From Isosphaeraceae bacterium (GTDB lineage Bacteria > Planctomycetota > Planctomycetia > Isosphaerales > Isosphaeraceae), in NCBI GenBank assembly GCA_026004735.1, contig BPJS01000001.1:1240001-1304000 (forward strand): 64,000 nucleotides of DNA. Direction: 5' to 3'. Positions 45,613 through 55,555 of the stretch are shown here, one piece after another. Numbering within the stretch: position 1 is the first letter of the stretch; the number at the start of each line of letters is the position of its first letter. A program made the position numbers and the translations under genes. The notes beneath the pieces were generated by a model. The model saw only the letters and a list, made by a program, of their open reading frames with translations. It did no database searches and was not told where the DNA came from.

Positions 45613-46839
45613 ATGGCAGAACGACCGAGCGTTCAGGAGATCCTGGCGAGGGTACGAGCGGCTGGACCTGCCCGGCCGGGGGCTGACCCGGGGCCGACGA
45701 GCCCGCCCCCGGCCGCGGCGGAGGAGCCTGGCGAGTCGGTCCCAGCGTCGGAGGCCCCGGCAGCCTCGTCGTCGCCCCCGCCGAGCGAGCCGCCGCCAAC
45801 GTCGGCGCCTCTCGGGCGTCCGATGACGCTCAAGGAGAAGTTGGCGGCCGCACGGGGACGCCCAGCGGGATCGGAGCCGGCCGGCACGGCCTCGGTCCCG
45901 GCGGCCGCAGCGCCGACAGCCTCAGCCCCGGCCAGCCCAGAGATCGGGCACGAAGAACCTTCTCCGCCGGCCCCACCGGCTCCCTCGCGGGAGACGCTCG
46001 GTCGGCCGCTGACGCTCCAGGAGAAGCTGGCGGCGGCCCGCAGCGGAGGCGCAGGGGCCGCGGCCCGCGCGGCGAAGCCGAGTCCTCGACCCGCGGCAAG
46101 TCCGGCGACCAGCCCAGCAGCCCGAGCGGCCTCGAGCCGGGCCGTACCTCCGCTGGAGCAGGCGACCGACCCGCGAGACCTGGCCGAGCACCTGAGGCGT
46201 GCAGGCGCCGAACAGGCCAAGAAGGCGCAAGGTTCGACGGCCAAGGCAGCGCCGACGTCGAAGGCGGCCCCGAGGAAGGCCGAGAGCAAGGTGGTTCCGC
46301 CGCGGCCGGGTCGGGAAGTGGCGGTATCCGCGACGTCGCGGCGGGGTTTGCTGCGTGTCGGATTCTGGATCGCGGCCGGCTGGGCGGCGTTCACCGCCGG
46401 GATGGCGACGTTGCTGGCCGGCAGCGCGCGGTTTTTCTTTCCGAACGTGCTGGCTGAACCGCCGAGCACGATCAAGGTCGGCTCGCCGGGTGACTTTGAG
46501 AAAGGACAGGTCGAAGAGCGCTGGAAGGCCGAGTGGGGATTCTGGATCGTCCGGTCCGACGCCTACGACGGCGAAGACAAGATTTATGCGCTCTCGTCGA
46601 TCTGCACGCATCTGGGATGTCCGCCCAACTGGCTGGCCAGCGAGCAGAAATTCAAGTGTCCGTGCCACGGGAGCGGCTTTTACATTTCGGGCGTCAACTT
46701 CGAAGGCCCCGCGCCTCGGCCGCTGGAACGGTACAAGCTGACGCTCGGCGACGACGGACAACTGGTCGTCGACAAGAGCCAGAAATATCAGGAGGAGCTG
46801 GGTCAGTGGACGGATCCCGAGAGCTACTTCAAGGTCTAG
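45613..46839 (+). CDS. Rieske iron-sulfur protein with repeated N-terminal extension
   Basis: A 408-residue Rieske subunit of a bc-type complex. The C-terminal domain has both cluster boxes, CTHLGC (331-336) and CPCHGS (349-354), giving ligands Cys331, His333, Cys349, His352 and a Cys336-Cys351 disulfide. The membrane anchor is about residues 247-275. The first 240 residues are Ala/Pro-rich and presumably cytosolic, and contain a short motif repeated as [12 protein letters not shown] (4-15), [13 protein letters not shown] (69-81) and [13 protein letters not shown] (131-143). An ordinary Rieske protein is about 180 residues. The start at 45613 avoids 18 unrelated residues. It heads the respiratory cluster. 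Confidence 0.92.
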   Translation: MAERPSVQEILARVRAAGPARPGADPGPTSPPPAAAEEPGESVPASEAPAASSSPPPSEPPPTSAPLGRPMTLKEKLAAARGRPAGSEPAGTASVPAAAAPTASAPASPEIGHEEPSPPAPPAPSRETLGRPLTLQEKLAAARSGGAGAAARAAKPSPRPAASPATSPAARAASSRAVPPLEQATDPRDLAEHLRRAGAEQAKKAQGSTAKAAPTSKAAPRKAESKVVPPRPGREVAVSATSRRGLLRVGFWIAAGWAAFTAGMATLLAGSARFFFPNVLAEPPSTIKVGSPGDFEKGQVEERWKAEWGFWIVRSDAYDGEDKIYALSSICTHLGCPPNWLASEQKFKCPCHGSGFYISGVNFEGPAPRPLERYKLTLGDDGQLVVDKSQKYQEELGQWTDPESYFKV

Positions 46840-46897
46840 ACTTCGTCCCGCCCAACTCGAGCGAACCCGCCCTGGCTCCGTGGGAGGCCCGCCTGGC

Positions 46898-47671
46898 ATG
46901 TCGCTGATCGAGAAGGTCTCCGAGACTCAGATCTGGAAGAGCATTTTCCGGCACCCGATGCCAACCGATCGGCGGAACCGGGTGGTGGTGATGCTCACCA
47001 ATTTTTTTCTGCATCTTCATCCGGTGAGTGTCCGCAAGCAGGGGATCGCCCTGAGCTACACCTGGTGCATGGGCGGCACGACCTTTTTTCTGTTCATGGT
47101 CGAGGTGATTACGGGCGTGTTGCTGATGTTTTATTATCGGCCCACGCTTGAACATGCATATAACGATATTCTGGCCTTGCGTGACGTGACGACGCTGGGG
47201 ATCCTGCGGGAGCTGCATCGCTGGGGTGCGCATGCGATGGTGATCGCGGTGTGGCTGCACATGTACCGGGTGTTTTTAACGGGCAGCTACAAGCCGCCCC
47301 GCGAGTTCAACTGGGTGGTGGGGGTCTTGTTGCTGGTGCTGACGCTCTTGTTGTCGTTTACGGGTTATTTGCTGCCCTGGGATCAGTTGGCGATCTGGGC
47401 GATCACGGTCGGTTCGAACATGGCCCGAGCGACGCCGCTGGCGGGGGTGGAAGGGCCCGGCTCAGCGCTGCTCAAGATCAACGGGGTGAGTCTGATCACC
47501 TCGGGGTCGGATGCCAAGTTTGCGCTCTTGGGCGGCCGATCGGTGGGCGAGATGACGCTCAACCGGTTTTATGTGTTGCACTGCGTGGCCCTGCCCCTGG
47601 CGGTGGCGCTTCTGATCATGATTCATTTCTGGCGGGTGCGTAAGGACGGCGGGATCAGCGGGCCGATGTGA
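46898..47671 (+). CDS. Cytochrome b6-type subunit
   Basis: A 257-residue cytochrome b N-terminal subunit with four membrane helices, the quinol-oxidising core with two b hemes. Ligands are His107 and His121 (14 apart; LHRWGAH and WLHMYR) and His228 and His243 (15 apart; VLHC and MIHFW). The 15-residue spacing in the last helix is the b6 pattern rather than mitochondrial cytochrome b. FYYRPT and the [11 protein letters not shown] loop also match b6. The Cys that binds heme c(i) in chloroplast b6 appears replaced by Leu65. The start at 46898 follows GGGAGG. Confidence 0.93.
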   Translation: MSLIEKVSETQIWKSIFRHPMPTDRRNRVVVMLTNFFLHLHPVSVRKQGIALSYTWCMGGTTFFLFMVEVITGVLLMFYYRPTLEHAYNDILALRDVTTLGILRELHRWGAHAMVIAVWLHMYRVFLTGSYKPPREFNWVVGVLLLVLTLLLSFTGYLLPWDQLAIWAITVGSNMARATPLAGVEGPGSALLKINGVSLITSGSDAKFALLGGRSVGEMTLNRFYVLHCVALPLAVALLIMIHFWRVRKDGGISGPM

Positions 47672-47685
47672 GGCATCGAAACGCC

Positions 47686-49290
47686 ATGCACCACGAAGAT
47701 CTGACGCCCTCGGTGATCCAGGGGCTGGCCTGGTACTACCTCCTGGCGGCGCTGGCCAATGCGTTGGCGGCGGCGTACCTGGCGTATGGGACCATGGTCA
47801 TGGAGGGCAATTCGCGTGTGGGGCTGGCGCCCAAGACGCGGCGGATGCCGTCCTGGCTGCCGATCGCCTGTGGTGTCCTCTGGCTGGGTGTGGCGATCTT
47901 GCTGACGATTCAGGCGGTGGCCCCAGGGCCGTTGGTTTCGGCGGCCTATTTCCTGGGTGCGCTGGCCAACATGGTGCTGGCGATTCAGGCGGGGGCCGAC
48001 GCGGCCCAATTTGGCGAGGTGGAGGCGCGTGGTCACGCGCTCGACCCGGATTATGAGGCACCTCCACGTCCGCCGAGCCTCGATGACCACATTCCGCCGG
48101 TCGGCCTGGGTAAGCCGCTGAATCGGACGATGTGGACGCTGATCTGGGGTGTCGTCGCCGTGGTGTTTCAGGCGATGGGGCTGTCGTACCAGTTGGGTGG
48201 CCGTGTGGCGATGCCCGGGTTTATCAAGGATGCGATCGACGCCGTGTCGGGACCGACGTCGTTTTTTGTGGGGGCGACGCTGGCCTTCGCGGCCATGATT
48301 CGCTATCGGCGGTTCTTGTCGAGCGGCGTGGTGGCCTGGTCGATCGTCAATCTGACGCTGCTTTTCTTCGGCCTGAGCCTGACTGACTACGATTTTCGGG
48401 ATATCGTCGTCAAACCGGACAATGTGCCGATCGTCGGGATGATCGTGCTGGTCGGGGTTTTCACCTGGCATGGGTTGCGGCGGGCGGTGATCAACGATGC
48501 GCGGATGGCGCGAGGTCTGCCCAACCTGGAGGAGCTGGAGCCGGAGAAGGTTCTGACCTGGCCCGACTTGGTGTATACCGAGCTGATTGCGATGGTTGTC
48601 GGGACGCTGGTTCTGGTGGTCTGGGCGATCGCGTTGCAGGCGCCGCTCGAGCAGCCGGCCAGTTCGACCACGGCGCCCAATCCGTCCAAGGCGCCGTGGT
48701 ATTTTCTGGGTTTACAGGAGATGCTCGTTTACTTCGACCCGTGGATGGCGGGCGTGGTGCTGCCGACGCTGATCATTCTGGGTCTGATGGCCATGCCCTA
48801 CATCGATACCAACAAGCTGGGCAATGGCTACTACACGTACGAGCAGCGGCGGTTTGCCTACATCACCTTCCAGTACGGGTTTCTGGTGCTCTGGGTGATT
48901 CTGATCCTCTTGGGCACCTTCCTGCGAGGCCCGAACTGGAATTTTTTTGGCCCCTACGAATATTGGGACCCGCACAAACTGATTCCTCTGAACAACGTCA
49001 ATCTTTCGGATCTCTTCTGGATTGATTTGCTGGGTACGAGCCGGCCGACCAACCCCCTGGTGCGGGAAGCTCCGGGGATTCTGCTGACGGCTGGATATTT
49101 CGTGGTGTTGATCCCGCTGATGGCGCGGCTGTTCTTCCGCAAGTACATAGAGCAGGCGGGCTGGGGCCGCTACCTGGTCTTGTCGCTACTTTTGCTGTTT
49201 ATGCTCAGCCTGCCGATCAAGATGGTGCTGCGGTGGACGATCAACCTGAAGTATCTGGTGTTTCTGCCGGAGATATTCTTCAACATCTGA
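47686..49290 (+). CDS. Fused subunit IV-like cytochrome b C-terminal protein with extra membrane domain
   Basis: A 534-residue membrane protein. The C-terminal part is the subunit-IV/cytochrome b C-terminal domain: NPSKAPWYFLGLQEMLVYF with the Q(o)-site region, then further helices. It is preceded by about 320 extra residues with some seven membrane helices in two groups separated by a Pro-rich loop (YEAPPRPPSLDDHIPP), a part I do not recognise. The C-terminus adds three helices. The cytochrome b6 stop overlaps a GTG at 47668, six codons upstream; the ATG at 47686 seems more likely. It acts with the cytochrome b6 and Rieske proteins in quinol oxidation. Confidence 0.85.
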   Translation: MHHEDLTPSVIQGLAWYYLLAALANALAAAYLAYGTMVMEGNSRVGLAPKTRRMPSWLPIACGVLWLGVAILLTIQAVAPGPLVSAAYFLGALANMVLAIQAGADAAQFGEVEARGHALDPDYEAPPRPPSLDDHIPPVGLGKPLNRTMWTLIWGVVAVVFQAMGLSYQLGGRVAMPGFIKDAIDAVSGPTSFFVGATLAFAAMIRYRRFLSSGVVAWSIVNLTLLFFGLSLTDYDFRDIVVKPDNVPIVGMIVLVGVFTWHGLRRAVINDARMARGLPNLEELEPEKVLTWPDLVYTELIAMVVGTLVLVVWAIALQAPLEQPASSTTAPNPSKAPWYFLGLQEMLVYFDPWMAGVVLPTLIILGLMAMPYIDTNKLGNGYYTYEQRRFAYITFQYGFLVLWVILILLGTFLRGPNWNFFGPYEYWDPHKLIPLNNVNLSDLFWIDLLGTSRPTNPLVREAPGILLTAGYFVVLIPLMARLFFRKYIEQAGWGRYLVLSLLLLFMLSLPIKMVLRWTINLKYLVFLPEIFFNI

Positions 49291-49380
49291 GATACGAACG
49301 ACCGGATCGACCTTGGCGCCGTTCCGCCCCGGACCCCTCTCCCGTGCGAGAGCCTGATCAAGCGCGAGGATCCCGCCGCC

Positions 49381-52300
49381 ATGCCTGCCCGCGAAGAGAC
49401 CTATCGCAGCACGCGGACGCTCCACATCGTGTTCGCGATCACGAGCGTGCTGATGACGATTTCGATCGTCTGGATGGTCCTGGTCGATCATCTGCGCCCC
49501 TGGAAATCGGTGCAACGCGAGTTTCAGGAGATCGAGGTCGCCAAGCTGAGGGCGCAGGAGCGGCAGAAGCTGGACGAACTGCGGCAGAAGCACCAGGCGC
49601 AGATCGACGCCCTCGATCAGGCGATCGCCGAGTCGGAGCGGCTGAGCCGGGAACGCCGGCGGGAGCTGAAGGACCTAGAGGCTCGGATCAAGCGGATCGA
49701 GGGTCAGTTCCAGCAGTTGGACACCCGGCGGCGGTTCAAGAAGGCGGAGCTGGATAGCTATCGCAGCCTGTATGACGGCATGATCGACCGCAACGAGCGA
49801 CGGCAGGCGGCCCGCTACATCACGTCGACGATCGAACCGACCGAACGCGAATACGCCGAGATCAGTCGGGCCTACGAGACCGTGCAGCGGCAATTGGCCG
49901 AAGCGCGGCTGCGTCAGGGTCTGCTGACGAGCCGGAACGTCGAGGTTTCGGCCGATCCGCCACCGGGGTCGCTCGCGGCCCTGGCCGGCTTCCGGGCTGG
50001 CGACGTCATGACCGTCGAGCAGTTTGAGACGTTCCGCAAGCAGTTGATCGAGATTCTGACCGGCCGCGCACCGGCGGGGATGATTCGGGTCAACCTCATC
50101 CGCGGTGACGCCGAGAACGTCCCGCTCCGATTTGAAGTCCGGCCGATCCCCGAGCCTTCCCAGCCCGCCGACGATGACGCCGCCTGGATGGCCTTTGCGT
50201 TAAGCGTGACGCCCCAAACCGCCGAAGTTCTGGCCAAGAAGCGCGAGGATCTGACCCGCGACCGGGACCGGATCGTCCGCACGCTGGAACAGAAGGAGAA
50301 GCTGTACGGCGAAGGGCAGGGGCTGGCCGGCTTGCGCAACCGACTCTTTGCGTTGATCCGCGACCTGCCGCTGCTCGACATGGCCGCGCCACCGACCAAG
50401 ATACAGCAGATCAGTCTTCCCGAGCTCACGATTAATTATAATTTCAAGGATGTTCCACGTTACGACCGGTGCACGACCTGCCACCAGGGGATCGATCGCG
50501 TTGGGTTTGAGACTGCGGCCGATGGACAGCCGATGCCGTTGGTTTATCGCAGCCACCCGATGCTGACCACCGGCGCCACGGCCATCAGCCCGGCGACTGG
50601 CCAGCCGGTCGAGGCCGGTCTCTATCTGGATGCTAACGGTCCCCACCCGATCAACTCGTTCGGATGCACGATCTGCCACGGCGGTCAAGGCTCGGGCACG
50701 ACCTTCACGTTTGCGAGTCACGAGCCGAACGACGAGCATCAGAAACACGAGTGGCACGAGAAATATAACTGGCACAAGGTGCATCACTGGGATGAGCCGA
50801 TGCTGCCGTCCCGGTTTCTCGAGTCGAGCTGTCTGAAGTGCCACCATCTGGTGACCGACCTGAAGGAGCATCAGGCCCCCAAGCTGCTGGCCGGCTATCA
50901 GCGGATCACCAAGTACGGCTGCACCGGATGCCACACGATCGGCGGGGAAGGCTCGTTCGGGCCGGACCTGACCGACAATCGTCCGGTGGGGCCCAACCTG
51001 GCACACATCGCCTCGAAGTCGAGCAAGGCGTGGACCCTGCGGTGGATCAAGAATCCGCATGCGTTCCGGCCCGACAGCCGCATGCCGCGGTTTTACGGGA
51101 TCACCAACAACGACAAGGAAAGTGACTGGCCGCGGAACCATGCCGAGATTCACGCGATCACCCACTATTTGTTCCGACACAGCACGGCGCCGGAGTTCGT
51201 CGAACCTCCGGCTGCCAACGATCCGGCGCGGGGCCGCCAGCTCTTCCTTGAGAAGGGGTGTCTGGCCTGCCACTCCACGACGCCGTATCAGGCCTCGGAT
51301 CTACCGCCTTCGCTGGCACGGCGGCCTGACGGGCGTCCGGCGTTCAATGGGGCCTACCAGCTCGACGTCGAGGCCCTTTACCCCGCCGAGTCGTTCCCGG
51401 AGTCGGTTCGCCGGTACGCCCAGGCCGATTACGGCCCCAACCTGTCGAGCATGGCGGCGAAATTTGAGTCGCGCGATCAGGGCTATCGCTGGCTGACCAA
51501 CTGGATTCACAAGCCCGAGAGCTACCACCCGCAGAGCTTGATGCCCAACTTGCAGCTCTCGATTCAGGACGCAGCCGACATCGCGGGCTGGATCCTCAGC
51601 ATGCGAAGCGACTGGGGGCCGGAATCCGAGAATCGGTTCTGGCCGATCGCCATCGAGGTTCCTCCGGTCGATGCGCCCGAAGTTCGGGAGGGTCTCGACC
51701 AACTGGTCCGGCTTTATCTGGGCCGATCGAAGACTTACCAGCGCCGCACGATCCTCGAGCGTGATATCGACGGCCTGGTCGCCTCGATGACGACCGACGA
51801 GAAGCTCGAGTACGTCGGGCAGCGCACCATCGCCCGGCTGGGCTGCTTCGGCTGCCACAACATCCCAGGCTACGAGAACGAGAAGCCGATCGGCACGCCG
51901 CTCAAAGGCTGGGGATTCAAGAGCCCCACCAAGCTCGATTACGGCCATATCACCGAATATCTGGCCGACAGCCCTCCCGACGAGGACGCCAGCCGGGACG
52001 GGACCCCGACCTACTACCAGGAACAGCTTGCCGAGCACACCCGGGCGGGCTTTTTGTTCCAGAAACTGCACCGGCCCCGCAGTTACGACTACAAGAAAGA
52101 CCGGGACGACCTGAAGCCCTGGGATGATCGGCTACGGATGCCCCAGTTCTCCTGGTCGGACGACCCTGAGGCCATCGAAGAAGTGATGACCTTCGTGCTC
52201 GGGCTGACCGGGGAGAAGATCCCGGCGCGTTACCTGCCACATGCCAGCTACACGCCAGCCCAGTTGGCTCTGGCCCGGGGCGAACGACTCCTGGAACGGT

Positions 52301-53544
52301 ACAACTGTCGCGGCTGCCATACTCTGGCGATGCCCCGCTACGAAATTGCCGCTGGTGCCGACCTGAACCAGGTTTTCCGCTCGGACGATCCAGCCGATGA
52401 ACAGACATTCCAGAGCAATGTGCGGCTGGCCTATGAAAATCGGGCCAAGGATCACCTGGGGCTTTATCCCGGGCTGACCTACGAGGCTGGCCAGCCGCCG
52501 GAGTTGCACGCCTCGGACGGTAAGCCGATCGTGCTCGAGGGCATGCCGATCGGCCTGGACGTACAGGAAGATGACCAGGGCCGGCCGGATCGGACGCTCT
52601 ACTTGCAGCTTTGGCGCCCGGTCACCATCCGCGGCTTCCGGTTCCAGGTCGGCGATACGTTGACCCTGAACCCCGACCGCCTCGTCGAGCGACCGGCCGA
52701 GGGAGGTGACTTCGCGTGGCTGTACGCGACGTGGCTCGCCGAGCAAACTGGCGAACCGCTTGGGCCGATTTGGAACAGGCTGCCGCCGCCGTTGCTGCGC
52801 GAGGGCCAGAAGGTTCAGACTCCGTGGCTGACTCAGTTCCTCCAGGATCCGTATTCGATTCGACCGGCCGCGATGCTGCGGATGCCGCGGTTCCATTATG
52901 GGGCCTATGCGCCGTTTGCCACGTACGGCCGGGGCGAATCGGCCAGCCCGGCGCTGACCGAGACCCGCGACCTAGCCAATTACTTTGCGGCCCGCGATGG
53001 GGCGATCTTCCCCTATCAGGAGATTCCCCAGCGAGAGCAGGCGTATCTGGCGGAACGTGAGGCCATGTTCGAATTGTCGTCCGAGGGATTGTCGGCTGGG
53101 GCCGCTCCGTCGGGCGTTCCGCGGTCCCCCTATCTGGACGCTGGATGGAATCTGATCACGAAGAATCAATGCGTTCAGTGTCATGCGATCGGGCCGTTGC
53201 GGCCGACCGGTGAGGAGAAGTCCCACGGTCCCAACCTTCGCCAGGTTGCCGGGCGGCTGCGGCCGGACTATCTCGTCGAATGGGTGGCCAATCCCACCCG
53301 GCTGGTTCCCTACACCGCCATGCCGCAGGTGTTCGCGCCCGAGGGTGCCCAGGCGGCGAATCCGGTTTTGGGTGTGCCGCCCCAGCTCGAGGGCAAACCG
53401 CTCGAGCAGGTTCGAACGGTGGTCGATACGCTGCTCAATTACGTCACGGCCGTCGAGCAGCAATTCGCGGCGGTTGCTCCGCCGACCGATCCCGCCCAGG
53501 CGTCGGCCAGCGGCGGGGCGGCCGCGCCCGGAGGCGCGCCGTGA
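49381..53544 (+). CDS. Membrane-anchored octaheme cytochrome c with coiled coil and PDZ-like region
   Basis: A 1387-residue electron-transfer protein. One membrane helix (about 18-37) anchors it; a long coiled coil follows (about 40-175), then a PDZ-like segment (LAALAGFRAGDVMTVEQFET, about 195-265) and a second short coiled coil. Eight CXXCH heme-binding motifs start at residues 364, 429, 484, 514, 627, 822, 976 and 1264, in segments like KYGCTGCHTIGGEGSFGPDL with recurring 'PNLxxxAxK...W..NP..F/YRP.S.MP' cytochrome-c-like domains. It directly follows the cytochrome b genes and most likely takes electrons from the Rieske centre in place of cytochrome c1. Confidence 0.92.
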   Translation: MPAREETYRSTRTLHIVFAITSVLMTISIVWMVLVDHLRPWKSVQREFQEIEVAKLRAQERQKLDELRQKHQAQIDALDQAIAESERLSRERRRELKDLEARIKRIEGQFQQLDTRRRFKKAELDSYRSLYDGMIDRNERRQAARYITSTIEPTEREYAEISRAYETVQRQLAEARLRQGLLTSRNVEVSADPPPGSLAALAGFRAGDVMTVEQFETFRKQLIEILTGRAPAGMIRVNLIRGDAENVPLRFEVRPIPEPSQPADDDAAWMAFALSVTPQTAEVLAKKREDLTRDRDRIVRTLEQKEKLYGEGQGLAGLRNRLFALIRDLPLLDMAAPPTKIQQISLPELTINYNFKDVPRYDRCTTCHQGIDRVGFETAADGQPMPLVYRSHPMLTTGATAISPATGQPVEAGLYLDANGPHPINSFGCTICHGGQGSGTTFTFASHEPNDEHQKHEWHEKYNWHKVHHWDEPMLPSRFLESSCLKCHHLVTDLKEHQAPKLLAGYQRITKYGCTGCHTIGGEGSFGPDLTDNRPVGPNLAHIASKSSKAWTLRWIKNPHAFRPDSRMPRFYGITNNDKESDWPRNHAEIHAITHYLFRHSTAPEFVEPPAANDPARGRQLFLEKGCLACHSTTPYQASDLPPSLARRPDGRPAFNGAYQLDVEALYPAESFPESVRRYAQADYGPNLSSMAAKFESRDQGYRWLTNWIHKPESYHPQSLMPNLQLSIQDAADIAGWILSMRSDWGPESENRFWPIAIEVPPVDAPEVREGLDQLVRLYLGRSKTYQRRTILERDIDGLVASMTTDEKLEYVGQRTIARLGCFGCHNIPGYENEKPIGTPLKGWGFKSPTKLDYGHITEYLADSPPDEDASRDGTPTYYQEQLAEHTRAGFLFQKLHRPRSYDYKKDRDDLKPWDDRLRMPQFSWSDDPEAIEEVMTFVLGLTGEKIPARYLPHASYTPAQLALARGERLLERYNCRGCHTLAMPRYEIAAGADLNQVFRSDDPADEQTFQSNVRLAYENRAKDHLGLYPGLTYEAGQPPELHASDGKPIVLEGMPIGLDVQEDDQGRPDRTLYLQLWRPVTIRGFRFQVGDTLTLNPDRLVERPAEGGDFAWLYATWLAEQTGEPLGPIWNRLPPPLLREGQKVQTPWLTQFLQDPYSIRPAAMLRMPRFHYGAYAPFATYGRGESASPALTETRDLANYFAARDGAIFPYQEIPQREQAYLAEREAMFELSSEGLSAGAAPSGVPRSPYLDAGWNLITKNQCVQCHAIGPLRPTGEEKSHGPNLRQVAGRLRPDYLVEWVANPTRLVPYTAMPQVFAPEGAQAANPVLGVPPQLEGKPLEQVRTVVDTLLNYVTAVEQQFAAVAPPTDPAQASASGGAAAPGGAP

Positions 53545-53624
53545 TCGGCCCAGGGTCGGTTCCGGGTCGATCCGCATTGAGAGGTTGAGCTGCGACTGAT
53601 CTCGGTTTGAAGGATCTGATCAAC

Positions 53625-54593
53625 ATGAAACCATACGTTGAGCTGACAGCCCTGATTCGTGGATTCGCGCCGGGGATGCTGGTGCTGGGACTGGTGTTAG
53701 GTTGTGGTGGCAATCCAGCCGATCCGGGCGAGGGGGGCGTGGTTCGGATCACGGAGCCGGAGAAGCTGTCCGGAGCGAGCGGGACGGGTGGATCGGCCCA
53801 TTCGGCAACGGCTGCGACGGCCCCGGCGGCTCCGGCGGAGGCGGCTTCGGCGACTGACTCGGGACCAGTTGAAGCGGCTGCCGAGGCGCCGTCCTCTGGG
53901 GCGGAGGGATGGGGGACCCTGAAGGGGCGGGTCGTTTTCGTTGGCGAGGTTCCGACGTACCCGCCGCTCGTGGCCAAGGGGTCGGACGTCAAGGATGCTC
54001 AGGTCTGCGCTGCGCAGGATGTGCCGAATGAGAAGTTGATTGTCGATCCGGCGACCAAGGGAGTGCGCAACGCGCTGGTTTATATCCCACGTCCGAGTGC
54101 GGTTCACCCGGAGACGCAGGCGGCTGCGGAGAAAGCCGTGGTCGAGTTTGACCAGAAGAATTGTGTCTTCATTCCCCATGTCCTGGCGGTGACCAAGGGG
54201 GCCACGATCCTGATCAAGTCGAGCGATCAAGCTGGCCACAACGTGCACTCGCTGCTTCGTGGCACGAGCTTCAACCAGGGGATTCAGCCGGGCAGCCAGG
54301 TTCCGCTCCAAATCAAGAACGCCGAGGGCCGGCCCGGGCAGGTTGTCTGCGATATCCACCCGTGGATGAAGGCCTGGTGGCTGACGCTCAACAATCCGTA
54401 CTTCGCGGTGACGAATGAGCGGGGCGAGTTTGAGATTGCGAATGTTCCGGCCGGGGAACAGAAGGTCGTCGTTTGGACTGAGGCGACGCATCCCGGCTTT
54501 GTCACGTCGTCGGGTTCAGGGGATCCGGTGACGATTCCCGCCGGGGGCGAGGCGACCGTCGAGTACAAGCTCGAGGCCAGCAAGGTGAAGTAG
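53625..54593 (+). CDS. Lipoprotein with amicyanin-like copper site (cupredoxin A)
   Basis: A 322-residue lipoprotein: signal and lipobox (LVLGC, Cys27), an Ala/Ser-rich linker (about 35-100) and a cupredoxin-like domain. The putative type 1 copper ligands are His205 or His208 (GHNVHS), Cys242, His245 and Met248 in VCDIHPWMK. CxxHPxM is the spacing of amicyanin. The C-terminal part (ERGEFEIANVPAGEQKVVVW) is a carboxypeptidase-regulatory-like beta domain. It is probably a small electron carrier anchored in the membrane. AAGGA lies about 10 nt before the ATG at 53625. Its 3' neighbour is a paralogue. Confidence 0.85.
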   Translation: MKPYVELTALIRGFAPGMLVLGLVLGCGGNPADPGEGGVVRITEPEKLSGASGTGGSAHSATAATAPAAPAEAASATDSGPVEAAAEAPSSGAEGWGTLKGRVVFVGEVPTYPPLVAKGSDVKDAQVCAAQDVPNEKLIVDPATKGVRNALVYIPRPSAVHPETQAAAEKAVVEFDQKNCVFIPHVLAVTKGATILIKSSDQAGHNVHSLLRGTSFNQGIQPGSQVPLQIKNAEGRPGQVVCDIHPWMKAWWLTLNNPYFAVTNERGEFEIANVPAGEQKVVVWTEATHPGFVTSSGSGDPVTIPAGGEATVEYKLEASKVK

Positions 54594-54644
54594 CCGGAAC
54601 CGGTTCGACGGCGGGGCGCGGTGGCTGCTACCCGGAGTGTCGGC

Positions 54645-54659
54645 GATCCTGATAGGATC
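54645..54659 (+). terminator. Small hairpin between the two cupredoxin genes
   Basis: GATCCT-GAT-AGGATC forms a 6-bp stem with a 3-nt loop, 51 nt after the first cupredoxin stop. It could be a weak terminator or a processing site. Confidence 0.3.
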
Positions 54660-54754
54660 AGATTCGATCGCTCCGGTGGATCGGGCGTGCCTGCGGCTGC
54701 ATGAATCAGTCGCCGGTTTCTTGGGCAATCCCGTTCGTCGAGGTCTTCGATCCG

Positions 54755-55555
54755 ATGATGCGTCTGCGTTGCATGTTCGTGTGTGCCCTGACGGCTTCAG
54801 CGACTTTGGCAGCGGCCGTGGTCGGTATGCGGTTAGAAGCGTCGCCGCTCGAGGCGGCCGCCGTGCAGGGGTCGTACGGAACGATTCGGGGCCGTCTGGT
54901 GTGGGGGGGGGCCGAGGTCCCTCCGCCGGTTCCGATCAAGCCCAACAAGGACGTCGAGGTCTGCGGTAAGGCTCCGCTGTTCGACGTCGAGCTGGTCATT
55001 GATCCGAAGACCAAGGGGGTCGCCCACGCGTTCGCCTATCTGCCCAACCCCGCGGGAAAGAATGCCGACGCGGAGAAGCAGCTTCTCAGCGAGCATCCCA
55101 AAGTGGTGATCGACCAGATCAATTGCGAATTTGTGCCGATCAGCACCGCGCTGCACAAGGATCAGACGATCGTCTTCAAATCGAGCGACCCGATCGGCCA
55201 CAATGTGCATTACACCGGATTTACCAATAACGGAAACTTTGCCTTGGGCGCTAATGGGGCGACCGAGAAGAAGCTGGCCGTCGAGAAGCGGCCGATGACC
55301 TTGGTTTGCGACATTCATCCCTGGATGAAGGGCAACATCATGGTCTTCGGCCACCCGTTTTTTGCGGTCACGGGGCCGGATGGTTCGTTTGAGATTCGGG
55401 GCGTTCCGGCTGGCACCCAGAATCTGGTCCTCTGGCAGCGTAAGGTCGGCTATGTGACCGAGGGCGGCCAGCGCGGCATGGCGGTCACGGTCAAGGCCGG
55501 CGAAGTGACGGACCTGGGCGAGATCGTGCTCGACCCGGCCAAAGTCAAGAAATGA
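54755..55555 (+). CDS. Secreted amicyanin-like copper protein (cupredoxin B)
   Basis: A 266-residue exported protein paralogous to the preceding lipoprotein. A signal peptide (about 1-30) is followed directly by the domain starting GTIRGRLVWGGAEVPPP. Copper ligands are expected at His149 or His152 (GHNVHY) and in VCDIHPWMK at Cys185, His188 and Met191. The C-terminus again has DGSFEIRGVPAGTQNLVLW. It lacks the lipobox and linker, so it is likely free in the periplasm. A longer start at 54701 exists; 54755 gives the normal signal peptide. Its stop overlaps the next ATG. Confidence 0.85.
   Translation: MMRLRCMFVCALTASATLAAAVVGMRLEASPLEAAAVQGSYGTIRGRLVWGGAEVPPPVPIKPNKDVEVCGKAPLFDVELVIDPKTKGVAHAFAYLPNPAGKNADAEKQLLSEHPKVVIDQINCEFVPISTALHKDQTIVFKSSDPIGHNVHYTGFTNNGNFALGANGATEKKLAVEKRPMTLVCDIHPWMKGNIMVFGHPFFAVTGPDGSFEIRGVPAGTQNLVLWQRKVGYVTEGGQRGMAVTVKAGEVTDLGEIVLDPAKVKK

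Noticed and set aside
45435..45686. Possible small gene before the Rieske gene
   Set aside because: It overlaps the Rieske start by 74 bp, is low complexity and has no ribosome binding site.
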